Origin: Amphiduros pacificus
Taxonomy: Eukaryota; Annelida; Polychaeta; Phyllodocida; Hesionidae
NCBI GenBank assembly: GCA_949316495.1
Contig: OX439010.1
Coordinates: 26,231,766 to 26,295,765, forward strand
Reading direction: 5' to 3'
Length of the DNA stretch: 64,000 nucleotides
Part shown: positions 33,911 to 43,312 of the stretch, piece after piece
Position numbering within the stretch: the first letter of the stretch is position 1
Layout: every line of letters starts with the position of its first letter
Translations under genes and position numbers: made by a program
Notes under the pieces: model-generated
What the model was told of the DNA's origin: nothing
The model's database searches: none
Seen by the model: the letters and a program-made list of their open reading frames with translations, nothing else

Positions 33911-34064
33911 GGCACAGGGGATACCGTGATCCGCGAGGCGGTTCCCCCAGGGCGAGGCCATTGCATTGCACGCCGCTTTGGTTGACCCTTGCGATCATCC
34001 CAAATGTGGATGACTCGGGTGTGCAATTTCTGGTAGTGGGGGACTGCGTTCGCGCTGACCCTCG
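33911..34064 (+). pseudogene. U1: U1 snRNA copy 26, 3' part (interrupted)
   Basis: U1 bases 11-164, starting with the right target-site duplication. It lacks the first ten bases, which pair with 5' splice sites, and now lies downstream of the LINE 5' end. Confidence 0.95.
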
Positions 34065-34581
34065 AAAAAATAAAATGTTAAAATTGTTTATTATTGATCA
34101 AGATCTGACTGCAGTGCCTGTCTTCATCCATGATGAAGGGGGAGAGCACTTGTTCAGATCTGCTTCCATGCTCTGCACTCTAGATCTTAAATAGAAGATC
34201 CTCTATTTAAAGACAGTTATCCACTAGGGGGAGCGAAGATGCACAGCAGTAGTGGCTTGATCTGGCAAAGAGTGTGGCAAGGGCTTAGTCTTCAGAGAGC
34301 TGCACTCCCTGAAGATTGCATTTCTTATCCAGATGATTAATGCAGTTTCATTTTTGAAGGAGTGAAATATATTTTACATTGTACAAAAAATAGTAAATGT
34401 AGGTCGACTCTGTCCCTCTTTATCTTTAAAATCACAGAATAAATAATCTCAGTTGAGAAAAATGAGAGAGGCATGTTAGCACTTGAAGGTAAACATGCCT
34501 GTTATGACTACCATAAAAGTTGCAACTCATAAATTGGATGGACGTTTTTCTTGAAATAGAACGGGCAGTCCAAAATCAAGC

Positions 34582-34745
34582 ATACTTACCTGGCACAGGG
34601 GATACCGTGATCCGCGAGGCGGTTCCCCCAGGGCGAGGCCATTGCATTGCACGCCGCTTTGGTTGACCCTTGCGATCATCCCAAATGTGGATGACTCGGG
34701 TGTGCAATTTCTGGTAGTGGGGGACTGCGTTCGCGCTGACCCTCG
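34582..34745 (+). ncRNA. U1: U1 snRNA, copy 27
   Basis: Full 164-nt copy; no difference from copy 1 noticed. Confidence 0.97.
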
Positions 34746-35262
34746 AAAAAATAAAATGTTAAAATTGTTTATTATTGATCAAGATCTGACTGCAGTGCCT
34801 GTCTTCATCCATGATGAAGGGGGAGAGCACTTGTTCAGATCTGCTTCCATGCTCTGCACTCTAGATCTTAAATAGAAGATCCTCTATTTAAAGACAGTTA
34901 TCCACTAGGGGGAGCGAAGATGCACAGCAGTAGTGGCTTGATCTGGCAAAGAGTGTGGCAAGGGCTTAGTCTTCAGAGAGCTGCACTCCCTGAAGATTGC
35001 ATTTCTTATCCAGATGATTAATGCAGTTTCATTTTTGAAGGAGTGAAATATATTTTACATTGTACAAAAAATAGTAAATGTAGGTCGACTCTGTCCCTCT
35101 TTATCTTTAAAATCACAGAATAAATAATCTCAGTTGAGAAAAATGAGAGAGGCATGTTAGCACTTGAAGGTAAACATGCCTGTTATGACTACCATAAAAG
35201 TTGCAACTCATAAATTGGATGGACGTTTTTCTTGAAATAGAACGGGCAGTCCAAAATCAAGC

Positions 35263-35426
35263 ATACTTACCTGGCACAGGGGATACCGTGATCCGCGAGG
35301 CGGTTCCCCCAGGGCGAGGCCATTGCATTGCACGCCGCTTTGGTTGACCCTTGCGATCATCCCAAATGTGGATGACTCGGGTGTGCAATTTCTGGTAGTG
35401 GGGGACTGCGTTCGCGCTGACCCTCG
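35263..35426 (+). ncRNA. U1: U1 snRNA, copy 28
   Basis: Full 164-nt copy; no difference from copy 1 noticed. Confidence 0.97.
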
Positions 35427-35943
35427 AAAAAATAAAATGTTAAAATTGTTTATTATTGATCAAGATCTGACTGCAGTGCCTGTCTTCATCCATGATGAAG
35501 GGGGAGAGCACTTGTTCAGATCTGCTTCCATGCTCTGCACTCTAGATCTTAAATAGAAGATCCTCTATTTAAAGACAGTTATCCACTAGGGGGAGCGAAG
35601 ATGCACAGCAGTAGTGGCTTGATCTGGCAAAGAGTGTGGCAAGGGCTTAGTCTTCAGAGAGCTGCACTCCCTGAAGATTGCATTTCTTATCCAGATGATT
35701 AATGCAGTTTCATTTTTGAAGGAGTGAAATATATTTTACATTGTACAAAAAATAGTAAATGTAGGTCGACTCTGTCCCTCTTTATCTTTAAAATCACAGA
35801 ATAAATAATCTCAGTTGAGAAAAATGAGAGAGGCATGTTAGCACTTGAAGGTAAACATGCCTGTTATGACTACCATAAAAGTTGCAACTCATAAATTGGA
35901 TGGACGTTTTTCTTGAAATAGAACGGGCAGTCCAAAATCAAGC

Positions 35944-35993
35944 ATACTTACCTGGCACAGGGGATACCGTGATCCGCGAGGCGGTTCCCCCAG
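35944..35993 (+). pseudogene. U1: U1 snRNA copy 29, 5' part (interrupted)
   Basis: U1 bases 1-50 with an intact upstream spacer, cut by the Tx1-like LINE in the same orientation. U1 transcription here could run into the LINE 5' UTR. Confidence 0.95.
35983..35993. repeat. Target-site duplication, left copy (11 bp)
   Basis: GGTTCCCCCAG, U1 bases 40-50, is repeated at 41112-41122 after the A-rich tail of the Tx1-like LINE. Confidence 0.93.
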
Positions 35994-36087
35994 TAAGTAG
36001 AGAAGCGGCGACGATCAGCGAAGACGAGCAGCGAAGACGATCAGCGAGGACGAATAGCGAGGACGATCAGCGACAATCGGCGAAAGT
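35994..36087 (+). repeat. 5' UTR short repeats of the Tx1-like LINE
   Basis: The 94-bp leader consists largely of degenerate 12-bp units around GACGATCAGCGA (about 36009-36080), six or so copies. It may be a repeat-built promoter, as in some other LINEs. Confidence 0.75.
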
Positions 36088-37182
36088 ATGGAGACAGCGA
36101 TGAAAAATGTGACGGTGCAAGACGTGAAGAACAGGACATGCAAGGTGATGTTGTCCAGGGGTTCTGGTACTTTCTTGAGGTCAGACTTTGCAGAGATGTT
36201 TAAAGTAGAAGGGATTTCTGTGACTGAGGTTGAGGCGATCGGACCCCTGGATCGCAATACACTTTGGCATGTTACGTTCAAAACACAAGACGTGTGTGAC
36301 AAAATCGTGAAGCGGGGAAAAGTTATGATTGCCGGGTCGGAGGCAAGAGTGGTAGCGTTGGTTCACCCGGTCCTTAAAGTGAGGGTACACTGGGTGCCAT
36401 TTTTTTTTACTATGAAGTCGGTGTGTGAACAATTCACAAGGTATGGAGAGGTTTTAGGAGCGGAGTTCGAGAAGACTATGGATGCGGACCCCCTACAAGG
36501 GGCGTCCCCACTCGTTAGGGTTCTGTATTTAAGGGCAAATCAGGAAGTAAGAAAGGAGGACTTACCTTATCGGTTTGTTATTTCTTCTGATGGGGACGAG
36601 TGTTCGGCATTGTGTACTGTGGTTGGCAGACAGCCAAAGTGTTTTAGGTGCCACCAAGTGGGGCACAACAGAAGTGAGTGTGAGGCAAAGTATTGCACTA
36701 AATGTAATACATTTGGACACAGGGATGACGAATGTAAATATGAGAAAAAAACATATGCTTCAGCAATGTTTTCTAGAACAAAACCAGGGGAAAAAGTAAC
36801 TAAAATTGTTGCACTAAAGTCAAAGATAAGAGAGAATGAGATCGAGGAGGTGGAAGTAGAACTAAGGCCGGAAAGGAAGGAAGACGATTTGATCTCCATT
36901 ATTGATAAGAAATTAACAATGGAGTCAAAAAAGGAGCATAATACTAACAAGGAAGAAAGGGAAGTGAGAAATAAGGAGGGGGATGAAACAAAAGAGTCAA
37001 GTGACTCAGAAATGGATCGATTACTTGTAATTGATACCAGTAGGGGGGAAGAGAGTGATATGGAGGAGGAAGATTCAAAGACTTCACTTTCAAAAAGAAA
37101 AGAGGAGGAGGGATTTGAAGTGTGTCGGAGTAAAAGAAGAAAAAGTTTTAATAAGTCACCAACCCCGCCACCCTCTCTTTGA
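36088..37182 (+). CDS. Tx1-like LINE ORF1 (CCHC RNA-binding protein)
   Basis: 364-aa element RNA-binding protein. The N-terminal 150 residues look like an RRM-type fold region (my inference, from alternating hydrophobic segments). Two CCHC zinc knuckles follow: CFRCHQVGHNRSEC at about 185-198 and CTKCNTFGHRDDEC at about 203-216. The C-terminal third is strongly charged, with Glu/Lys-rich stretches. The start is the first ATG after the repeat leader. ORF2 begins 104 nt after its stop, so ORF2 probably needs reinitiation or a similar route. Degraded versions of this ORF lie at 62881-63640, and a divergent relative at 42242-42826 and 57664-58390. Confidence 0.92.
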   Translation: METAMKNVTVQDVKNRTCKVMLSRGSGTFLRSDFAEMFKVEGISVTEVEAIGPLDRNTLWHVTFKTQDVCDKIVKRGKVMIAGSEARVVALVHPVLKVRVHWVPFFFTMKSVCEQFTRYGEVLGAEFEKTMDADPLQGASPLVRVLYLRANQEVRKEDLPYRFVISSDGDECSALCTVVGRQPKCFRCHQVGHNRSECEAKYCTKCNTFGHRDDECKYEKKTYASAMFSRTKPGEKVTKIVALKSKIRENEIEEVEVELRPERKEDDLISIIDKKLTMESKKEHNTNKEEREVRNKEGDETKESSDSEMDRLLVIDTSRGEESDMEEEDSKTSLSKRKEEEGFEVCRSKRRKSFNKSPTPPPSL

Positions 37183-37285
37183 TTTTATCAAAGAGAATAT
37201 TGAATTTAAGGTGTTTTTGTTTTGATAATAAGTATATTTAAGTAAAGTAAAGTTTTTATAGAAGTAAGTAACTCTTTGTATAAAA

Positions 37286-40200
37286 ATGAAAATCACATCT
37301 ATTAATTGTAATGGTCTTAGAGAGGAGTTAAAAAGACTCTCTATTTTTCAAAGGTGCAAACATAATGGATCCGATATCATTTTTTTACAAGAAACGCATA
37401 TAGTCGATATAAAAGATGTTAACAAATGGAATAAGGAATGGGGAGGGAAAGGTTTTTGGTCCTTTGGATCGAATACAAGTAGAGGGGTGGGTATTCTAAT
37501 ACACCCCTGCGTAAATGCAAAACTAATATCTTTTAAACATGATTTTGAAGGTAGAATAATTTTTTGCGATTTAGATATACTCGAGGAAAAATTTCGATTT
37601 ATATGTATATATGCCAATAATGATGCAAAAGAAAGAAAAGAATTTATCGAATCATTACAAAATTATACTAACACATCCAGGAACATAATTATTGGAGGGG
37701 ATTTCAACTTTGTTGAAAATATTTCTTTAGATAAGAATGGTGGCAACTTGAATAGAGGTACAGAAGGATTTATTAATATACAAAGCTTAAAGAAAGATTT
37801 TGATTTCTTTGACCCATTCAGAAAAATGTACCCTAATGATCGTCAATTTACTTGGTTTCAGAATGGAGTCGCATTAAGACTTGATCGTTTTTATATGTCA
37901 AGAAATATTGAACATTTAGTTAAAGATGTGAAAACTGTACCATGCCCACAATCAGACCATTGGTATATTGAACTTAGTTTTAAGGATTTTGACGCTAATA
38001 CCTTTTCATATGGTCCAAGCTATTGGAAATGCAATGTGTCAATTTTGAAGAATAAAGACTTAGTTAAAGATATTGAGAGTGTTTGGTATAATAAAATGAT
38101 AAAATATGAAAATAAAGATGGTATATGGTGGGAGAATTGCAAGAGTGAATTTAAGGACATAATAATAACCCATTCTAAAAAGATAAGTAAAGAAATACAA
38201 AATAAGCTTAAAAGTTTGGAAAAGGATTTATCTCTTTTTACAAGGTTAGAACACAACGCTACAGAACCTGGTTCATACATTCACATTATAAACAACATTA
38301 AAGAAGAAATAATGTCAATTCTTCAAAGAAAATTTGAAGGATCTAAAATACGTTCAAAAGTACAATTTTTAGAGAATTCAGAAAAACCTGGAAGATATTT
38401 CTTAAGAAAAGAACATAACAAAGCAAAAGCGAAAATTATAAAACAACTAGAATGTGAAGGGAAAATGTTAGATAATAAGAATGATATTTTAAAACATTGC
38501 AGGTCCTTTTATAAAGAGTTATATGCTCACAATGATGTAGATTATTCTTTGGTTGATCATTTTTTAGTTAATGTTCCCAAACTAACCGAGGAATGCAAAA
38601 ATTCATGTGAGGGTAAAATAACCAAAGAAGAATGTGGTAAAGCCATCAAATTAATGAAGGATGGTAAAACTCCTGGATCAGACGGATTGCCAAAAGAATT
38701 CTATGCTATGTTTTTCCATCTATTTGCAGACCAATTTGTCACAATGATTAATAACTGTTTTTTAACGGGGAAACTAACAAAATCTCAAAGATATGGTCTT
38801 ATATCATTAATATGTAAGGATATGGAAAAATCACATTTATTAGGATTTTGGAGGCCAATATCACTATTGAATGTAGATTATAAGATAATTTCAAAAGTAT
38901 TAAGTTTAAGGCTAAGGAATGTTCTACCTTATGTCATTAATATTGATCAAACATGCGCCATACAAGGAAGATCAATTCATGATAGCGTTCATTTAATGCG
39001 AAATATTTTTGACTATGTTGACCAAAAAGACATGCCATGTGCATGGGTAAATATAGACCAATCAAAGGCCTTTGATAGAGTGTCCCATTATTTTCTAAAA
39101 AAGGTATTAAAGGCTTTTGGATTTGGACCTTTGTTTATCCAATGGATTTCACTATTATATAATAATATATCCAGTAGTGTTATTGTTAATGGTTTTATTT
39201 CAGAACAATTTTTGGTTAATAGGTCAGTAAGACAAGGGTGTAGTATATCACCAATGTTATATGTTTTATGTATTGAACCGTTTGCAATTAGAATAAGGAG
39301 TGATCCACATATTAAAGGGTTGGCAATGCCAGGAGGTGGTGAAACCAGAATCATTCAATATGCTGATGATAACACATGTATTGCTACTAACCTTGAATCT
39401 ATTAGGAAAATATTTTTGGTAAGTGAACTATATGGATACGCATCAGGCGCTAAAATTAATAAAGAAAAATCATGTGTAATATTTTTGGGCAAATGGGAAA
39501 ATAAGCAAGGTTTAAATGATATAAAATTGGTTACATGTATTAAAGCTTTGGGAATTAAATATACTAAAAAAGATATGTTGGATGAGAATTGGTCACCAGT
39601 TCTACGGAAATTAAAAACAACAATTAATATAGAACAAGGAAGGAAAATTTCCTATAAAGCTAAGGCAGTTATGACTAACACTTTTCTATTGAGCAAATTG
39701 TGGTATGTTGGAACCTGTGTTCCTATGCCAATAAATGTTAGTATACAAGTAAAATCCGTAATATTTTCTTTTATGTGGAATAATAAAGTGGAAGGAGTTA
39801 AAAGGAATGCAATGTATCTTCCTTACATGCAAGGAGGAGTGGGCATTAATCATTTAAAAGCCAAGATACAAGCCCTAAGAGTAATACATATAAAAAATTT
39901 AATTTTTGGAAGTTGGACAAAATGGCAACAGTTTGCCATCTATTGGATTGGTATGGATAAAATTATAAGAGGATTTAGAAAGGATATGGCTTCAAATAAT
40001 ATTCCCCACTCAGAGGTTAAACCAAAGTTTTACACAGAAGCTTTAGAAAGTCTACATTTATTAATGGAAATAGAACCGGATATAGATATAATAAAAACAA
40101 ACACCCAACAGTTGTATAATGTCTTCCTCAGAAAATATACTGAGGCACCACATGTAGTAAGTAAGTTTAATAATGTGGATTTCAAACAAGTATGGCCAAA

Positions 40201-40744
40201 AGTTTTTCATAGGTTTATCTCTCCAGAGCTGAGAGACTTGAATTTTGCAATAGTACATAATTTTTTACCAGTGGCCGAATTGTTACATAGTAGGCATATA
40301 ATAAAATCACCAAAATGCAATTTTTGTAGTGGAATTGAAACAATACCCCATTTATTTGTTAATTGCAAGTGTGCCAAAGCAATTTGGGAATACATACAAG
40401 ATATTATAATGAATATGTTTAATGTTAAAATACCAATTGTGGAAGATGTTATTTTATATCACAAGGTGTCATCTGGCATGGAGATGGACAAAGAAGGTTT
40501 TGAAATGTTTGTTTTAGTGTTAAGTTTGGGGAAACAAGCAATATGGTTGGCAAGGAATAAAGTATGTTTTGACAAAGTAAAATTAAATCACTTAGAAATA
40601 AGACAGATTTTTCTAAATAGGCTAAAAAGTCGATGTTTAGTAGATAGTGTGCGTCTCTCTTTGGAAGATTTTGTGAAAAGGTGGTCAAAAGGTAGAATAA
40701 TTGCAGTTTCAAATAAACGAGGAATAGTTGATTTTCTTTTGTAA
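37286..40744 (+). CDS. Tx1-like LINE ORF2 (endonuclease-RT)
   Basis: 1152-aa replicase. The APE endonuclease is at about residues 1-235 (SINCNGLRE, FLQETH, GGDFNFVE, QSDHWY). The RT is at about 440-760: KTPGSDGLPKEFY, FWRPISLLN, NIDQSKAFDRVS, RQGCSISPML and catalytic YADD at about 692-695. A C-terminal CxxC...HxxxxxC zinc motif (CNFCSGIETIPHLFVNC) lies near 1011-1027. No RNase H is seen. It has no stop and all catalytic motifs in view, so it looks active. Its AT-rich codon use contrasts with GC-rich family A. Confidence 0.94.
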   Translation: MKITSINCNGLREELKRLSIFQRCKHNGSDIIFLQETHIVDIKDVNKWNKEWGGKGFWSFGSNTSRGVGILIHPCVNAKLISFKHDFEGRIIFCDLDILEEKFRFICIYANNDAKERKEFIESLQNYTNTSRNIIIGGDFNFVENISLDKNGGNLNRGTEGFINIQSLKKDFDFFDPFRKMYPNDRQFTWFQNGVALRLDRFYMSRNIEHLVKDVKTVPCPQSDHWYIELSFKDFDANTFSYGPSYWKCNVSILKNKDLVKDIESVWYNKMIKYENKDGIWWENCKSEFKDIIITHSKKISKEIQNKLKSLEKDLSLFTRLEHNATEPGSYIHIINNIKEEIMSILQRKFEGSKIRSKVQFLENSEKPGRYFLRKEHNKAKAKIIKQLECEGKMLDNKNDILKHCRSFYKELYAHNDVDYSLVDHFLVNVPKLTEECKNSCEGKITKEECGKAIKLMKDGKTPGSDGLPKEFYAMFFHLFADQFVTMINNCFLTGKLTKSQRYGLISLICKDMEKSHLLGFWRPISLLNVDYKIISKVLSLRLRNVLPYVINIDQTCAIQGRSIHDSVHLMRNIFDYVDQKDMPCAWVNIDQSKAFDRVSHYFLKKVLKAFGFGPLFIQWISLLYNNISSSVIVNGFISEQFLVNRSVRQGCSISPMLYVLCIEPFAIRIRSDPHIKGLAMPGGGETRIIQYADDNTCIATNLESIRKIFLVSELYGYASGAKINKEKSCVIFLGKWENKQGLNDIKLVTCIKALGIKYTKKDMLDENWSPVLRKLKTTINIEQGRKISYKAKAVMTNTFLLSKLWYVGTCVPMPINVSIQVKSVIFSFMWNNKVEGVKRNAMYLPYMQGGVGINHLKAKIQALRVIHIKNLIFGSWTKWQQFAIYWIGMDKIIRGFRKDMASNNIPHSEVKPKFYTEALESLHLLMEIEPDIDIIKTNTQQLYNVFLRKYTEAPHVVSKFNNVDFKQVWPKVFHRFISPELRDLNFAIVHNFLPVAELLHSRHIIKSPKCNFCSGIETIPHLFVNCKCAKAIWEYIQDIIMNMFNVKIPIVEDVILYHKVSSGMEMDKEGFEMFVLVLSLGKQAIWLARNKVCFDKVKLNHLEIRQIFLNRLKSRCLVDSVRLSLEDFVKRWSKGRIIAVSNKRGIVDFLL

Positions 40745-41111
40745 AATTTCGAAAGGACTAGGATAAAAGGTCTGTGAAGTGAGAGTCAAAAGAAATAGTA
40801 TAAGTTTGATGAATGTCCTTTAGTATTAAGTTTGCCATAAAAATATCTAATACAATGTTCAACGATAAGAATGTCCGTATAAAGGAAGTAGATATCTAAA
40901 TAGTTAATAGGTGTTGGAAAAATACAAATCCCCCGGATTAGAATAGTTATGAGAAAAATAGACAGAAACAACAATATAAATGCTTTTAATTTGGGGGGCA
41001 CGAAAGACATTGATATGGAGAGTTACAGTATAACAAACTTAAAGGTATCTACCTTGTATTCATATTAATGCCCTTCGTTAGACGGGCGTTTTAATAAAAA
41101 AATAAAAAAAA
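40745..41111 (+). other. Tx1-like LINE 3' UTR and A-rich tail
   Basis: 367 bp, AT-rich, ending in an A-rich tail directly before the right target-site duplication. GACGGGCGTTTTAATAAAAA just before the tail could form the RT recognition and polyadenylation region. Confidence 0.8.
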
Positions 41112-41236
41112 GGTTCCCCCAGGGCGAGGCCATTGCATTGCACGCCGCTTTGGTTGACCCTTGCGATCATCCCAAATGTGGATGACTCGGGTGTGCAATT
41201 TCTGGTAGTGGGGGACTGCGTTCGCGCTGACCCTCG
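41112..41236 (+). pseudogene. U1: U1 snRNA copy 29, 3' part (interrupted)
   Basis: U1 bases 40-164, beginning with the right target-site duplication. Confidence 0.95.
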
Positions 41237-41753
41237 AAAAAATAAAATGTTAAAATTGTTTATTATTGATCAAGATCTGACTGCAGTGCCTGTCTTCATC
41301 CATGATGAAGGGGGAGAGCACTTGTTCAGATCTGCTTCCATGCTCTGCACTCTAGATCTTAAATAGAAGATCCTCTATTTAAAGACAGTTATCCACTAGG
41401 GGGAGCGAAGATGCACAGCAGTAGTGGCTTGATCTGGCAAAGAGTGTGGCAAGGGCTTAGTCTTCAGAGAGCTGCACTCCCTGAAGATTGCATTTCTTAT
41501 CCAGATGATTAATGCAGTTTCATTTTTGAAGGAGTGAAATATATTTTACATTGTACAAAAAATAGTAAATGTAGGTCGACTCTGTCCCTCTTTATCTTTA
41601 AAATCACAGAATAAATAATCTCAGTTGAGAAAAATGAGAGAGGCATGTTAGCACTTGAAGGTAAACATGCCTGTTATGACTACCATAAAAGTTGCAACTC
41701 ATAAATTGGATGGACGTTTTTCTTGAAATAGAACGGGCAGTCCAAAATCAAGC

Positions 41754-41917
41754 ATACTTACCTGGCACAGGGGATACCGTGATCCGCGAGGCGGTTCCCC
41801 CAGGGCGAGGCCATTGCATTGCACGCCGCTTTGGTTGACCCTTGCGATCATCCCAAATGTGGATGACTCGGGTGTGCAATTTCTGGTAGTGGGGGACTGC
41901 GTTCGCGCTGACCCTCG
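41754..41917 (+). ncRNA. U1: U1 snRNA, copy 30 (last in array)
   Basis: Full 164-nt copy with a normal spacer upstream. Its downstream spacer breaks off near 42163, so it is the terminal gene of the array. Confidence 0.97.
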
Positions 41918-42163
41918 AAAAAATAAAATGTTAAAATTGTTTATTATTGATCAAGATCTGACTGCAGTGCCTGTCTTCATCCATGATGAAGGGGGAGAGC
42001 ACTTGTTCAGATCTGCTTCCATGCTCTGCACTCTAGATCTTAAATAGAAGATCCTCTATTTAAAGACAGTTATCCACTAGGGGGAGCGAAGATGCACAGC
42101 AGTAGTGGCTTGATCTGGCAAAGAGTGTGGCAAGGGCTTAGTCTTCAGAGAGCTGCACTCCCA

Positions 42164-42241
42164 AAAGATTGCATCTTAAATAGAAGATCCTCTATTTAAA
42201 GACAGTTATCACTAGGGGGAGCAAAGATGCACAGCTGTAGT
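42164..42241 (+). repeat. Decayed end of the U1 array
   Basis: The last spacer breaks at about 42163 and is joined to a diverged second copy of the palindrome and CTCF-like region (ATCACTAGGGGGAGCAAAG, one C lost). No further U1 follows. This is the typical degraded edge of a homogenised array. Confidence 0.8.
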
Positions 42242-42826
42242 GACTCTGATTTCTCTTCATCCACACTTGTTTAAAGAGAGCAGATTACTGGTTTGGTTTA
42301 TATTTTCAGCTTCGAGATGTCGGCGGTGAGGTCCCCTGGTGGATGGAGAAGTGTGAAGGATAGAACAGTGAAGATTGCAGTGAAGACATACAGCAACGCC
42401 CTCATTGATAGAGATAGAGACTTGGCAAAATTTTGTCAACTTCATTTGAGAAACCGAGGTCACGTGTAAATCAAATTCAAGACTTTGATGGAGTTAACAG
42501 TACAGTGAGGCAAATTATTTTAAGAACAGAGAAAACGGCTACAGAATTATCATACAAAGTTACATTATTTGAAGATGGAGTTGAGCTTGGGGGAGTGGTG
42601 ACAATCCAAGGTAGACCCCCTTCGTGTTTTAAATGATATATTGCAGGTCACGAAAGGAAAGAATGTGAAACACCGTTTTGCCAATTGTGCGAATGTTTTG
42701 GTCATGAACCTAGAGAATGTTTACTGGAGAAAGAAGTGAGGAAAGAGGAGAGCAGGAAAAAAGAGGAAGAAATAAAGATAGTAGAAATAAGGAAAGTGGT
42801 GAGGGAGAAGGAGAAAGAGAGGGAAT
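42242..42826 (+). pseudogene. Fragment of a second Tx1-like family (B), ORF1
   Basis: Diverged ORF1 piece with KVTLFEDG, then zinc knuckles ERKECETPFCQLCECFGHEPREC and a Glu/Lys-rich tail. There is at least one stop (before YIAGHERKEC) and frame changes upstream. A closely related fragment lies at 57664-58390 and shares STSFEKPRS and CQLCECFGHEPREC. It is cut on the right by the tail of the Nimb-like LINE. Confidence 0.75.
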
Positions 42827-43312
42827 GAATGAATGAATGAATGGTTGCTTAGAGGCACATCAACCACTAAGGTTATTCAGTGCCTAAATGTGGTAAAAAC
42901 ATAAACATTTATAAAATCAATATAACGTAAATAATCTTAACAACATAAAATATCAACAAAATCCTTTCAATATATCAGTTTTAGACAACAAATTTGTATA
43001 AATGAATTCAATTTAAAAGACTTTAAATACCATCTGATGTTTCGCGGTTCTTGATAAATAGGCCAATGACCTAAGTAAACAAGAGCTCCACACTTAAAAT
43101 TGGTTATAAAGTCCTATTTGGTTTAAAAACGATACTATCAGAGAAGTATCTACAGTATCAAATAACGAATGTCCTAATTATATCAAAATCAATACATTCA
43201 ATTAAAATATGTTTGATAGTCATAGCCTTTTGACATCCAACACACTGAGGCTGATCTTCACCTTTAAGAAGATAGCAATGTGTTAAATGACCATGCCTAT
43301 TCTTATATGACT

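Larger units (their letters stand above)
35994..41111 (+). mobile_element. Tx1/L1-like LINE, intact copy inside U1 copy 29
   Basis: 5118 bp with an 11-bp target-site duplication, a short 5' UTR, two intact ORFs and an A-rich tail (AATAAAAAAATAAAAAAAA). ORF2 has APE endonuclease and RT but no RNase H, and begins MKITSINCNGLRE, as in the L1/Tx1 branch. The Tx1 branch includes sequence-specific elements such as Keno, which sits in U2 snRNA genes. Two decayed relatives lie at 54440-57663 and 62881-64000. Confidence 0.94.
5180..42163 (+). repeat. U1 snRNA tandem array, 681-bp unit, 30 gene copies
   Basis: Head-to-tail units of 681 bp, each a 164-nt U1 snRNA gene plus a 517-bp spacer, all on the + strand. 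U1 starts recur at 5190, 5871, 6552 and so on to 17447, and continue after each insertion. One spacer is 680 bp (a T lost near 15176) and copy 23 has an extra G. The units look almost identical, with only a few single-base variants noticed in some 20 kb of units, which implies strong homogenisation by unequal exchange or gene conversion. Three large insertions (18245-19830, 23834-33910, 35994-41111) split copies 20, 26 and 29. The left edge abuts a LINE; the right edge decays after 42160. Tandem U1 clusters are known in sea urchin and Xenopus; this one is distinguished by its insertions. Confidence 0.97.

Noticed and set aside
5190-42163. Satellite DNA or CRISPR-like array
   Set aside because: Regular repeats, but each unit contains a full U1 snRNA with the Sm site and stem-loops, and the unit size and eukaryotic context exclude CRISPR.
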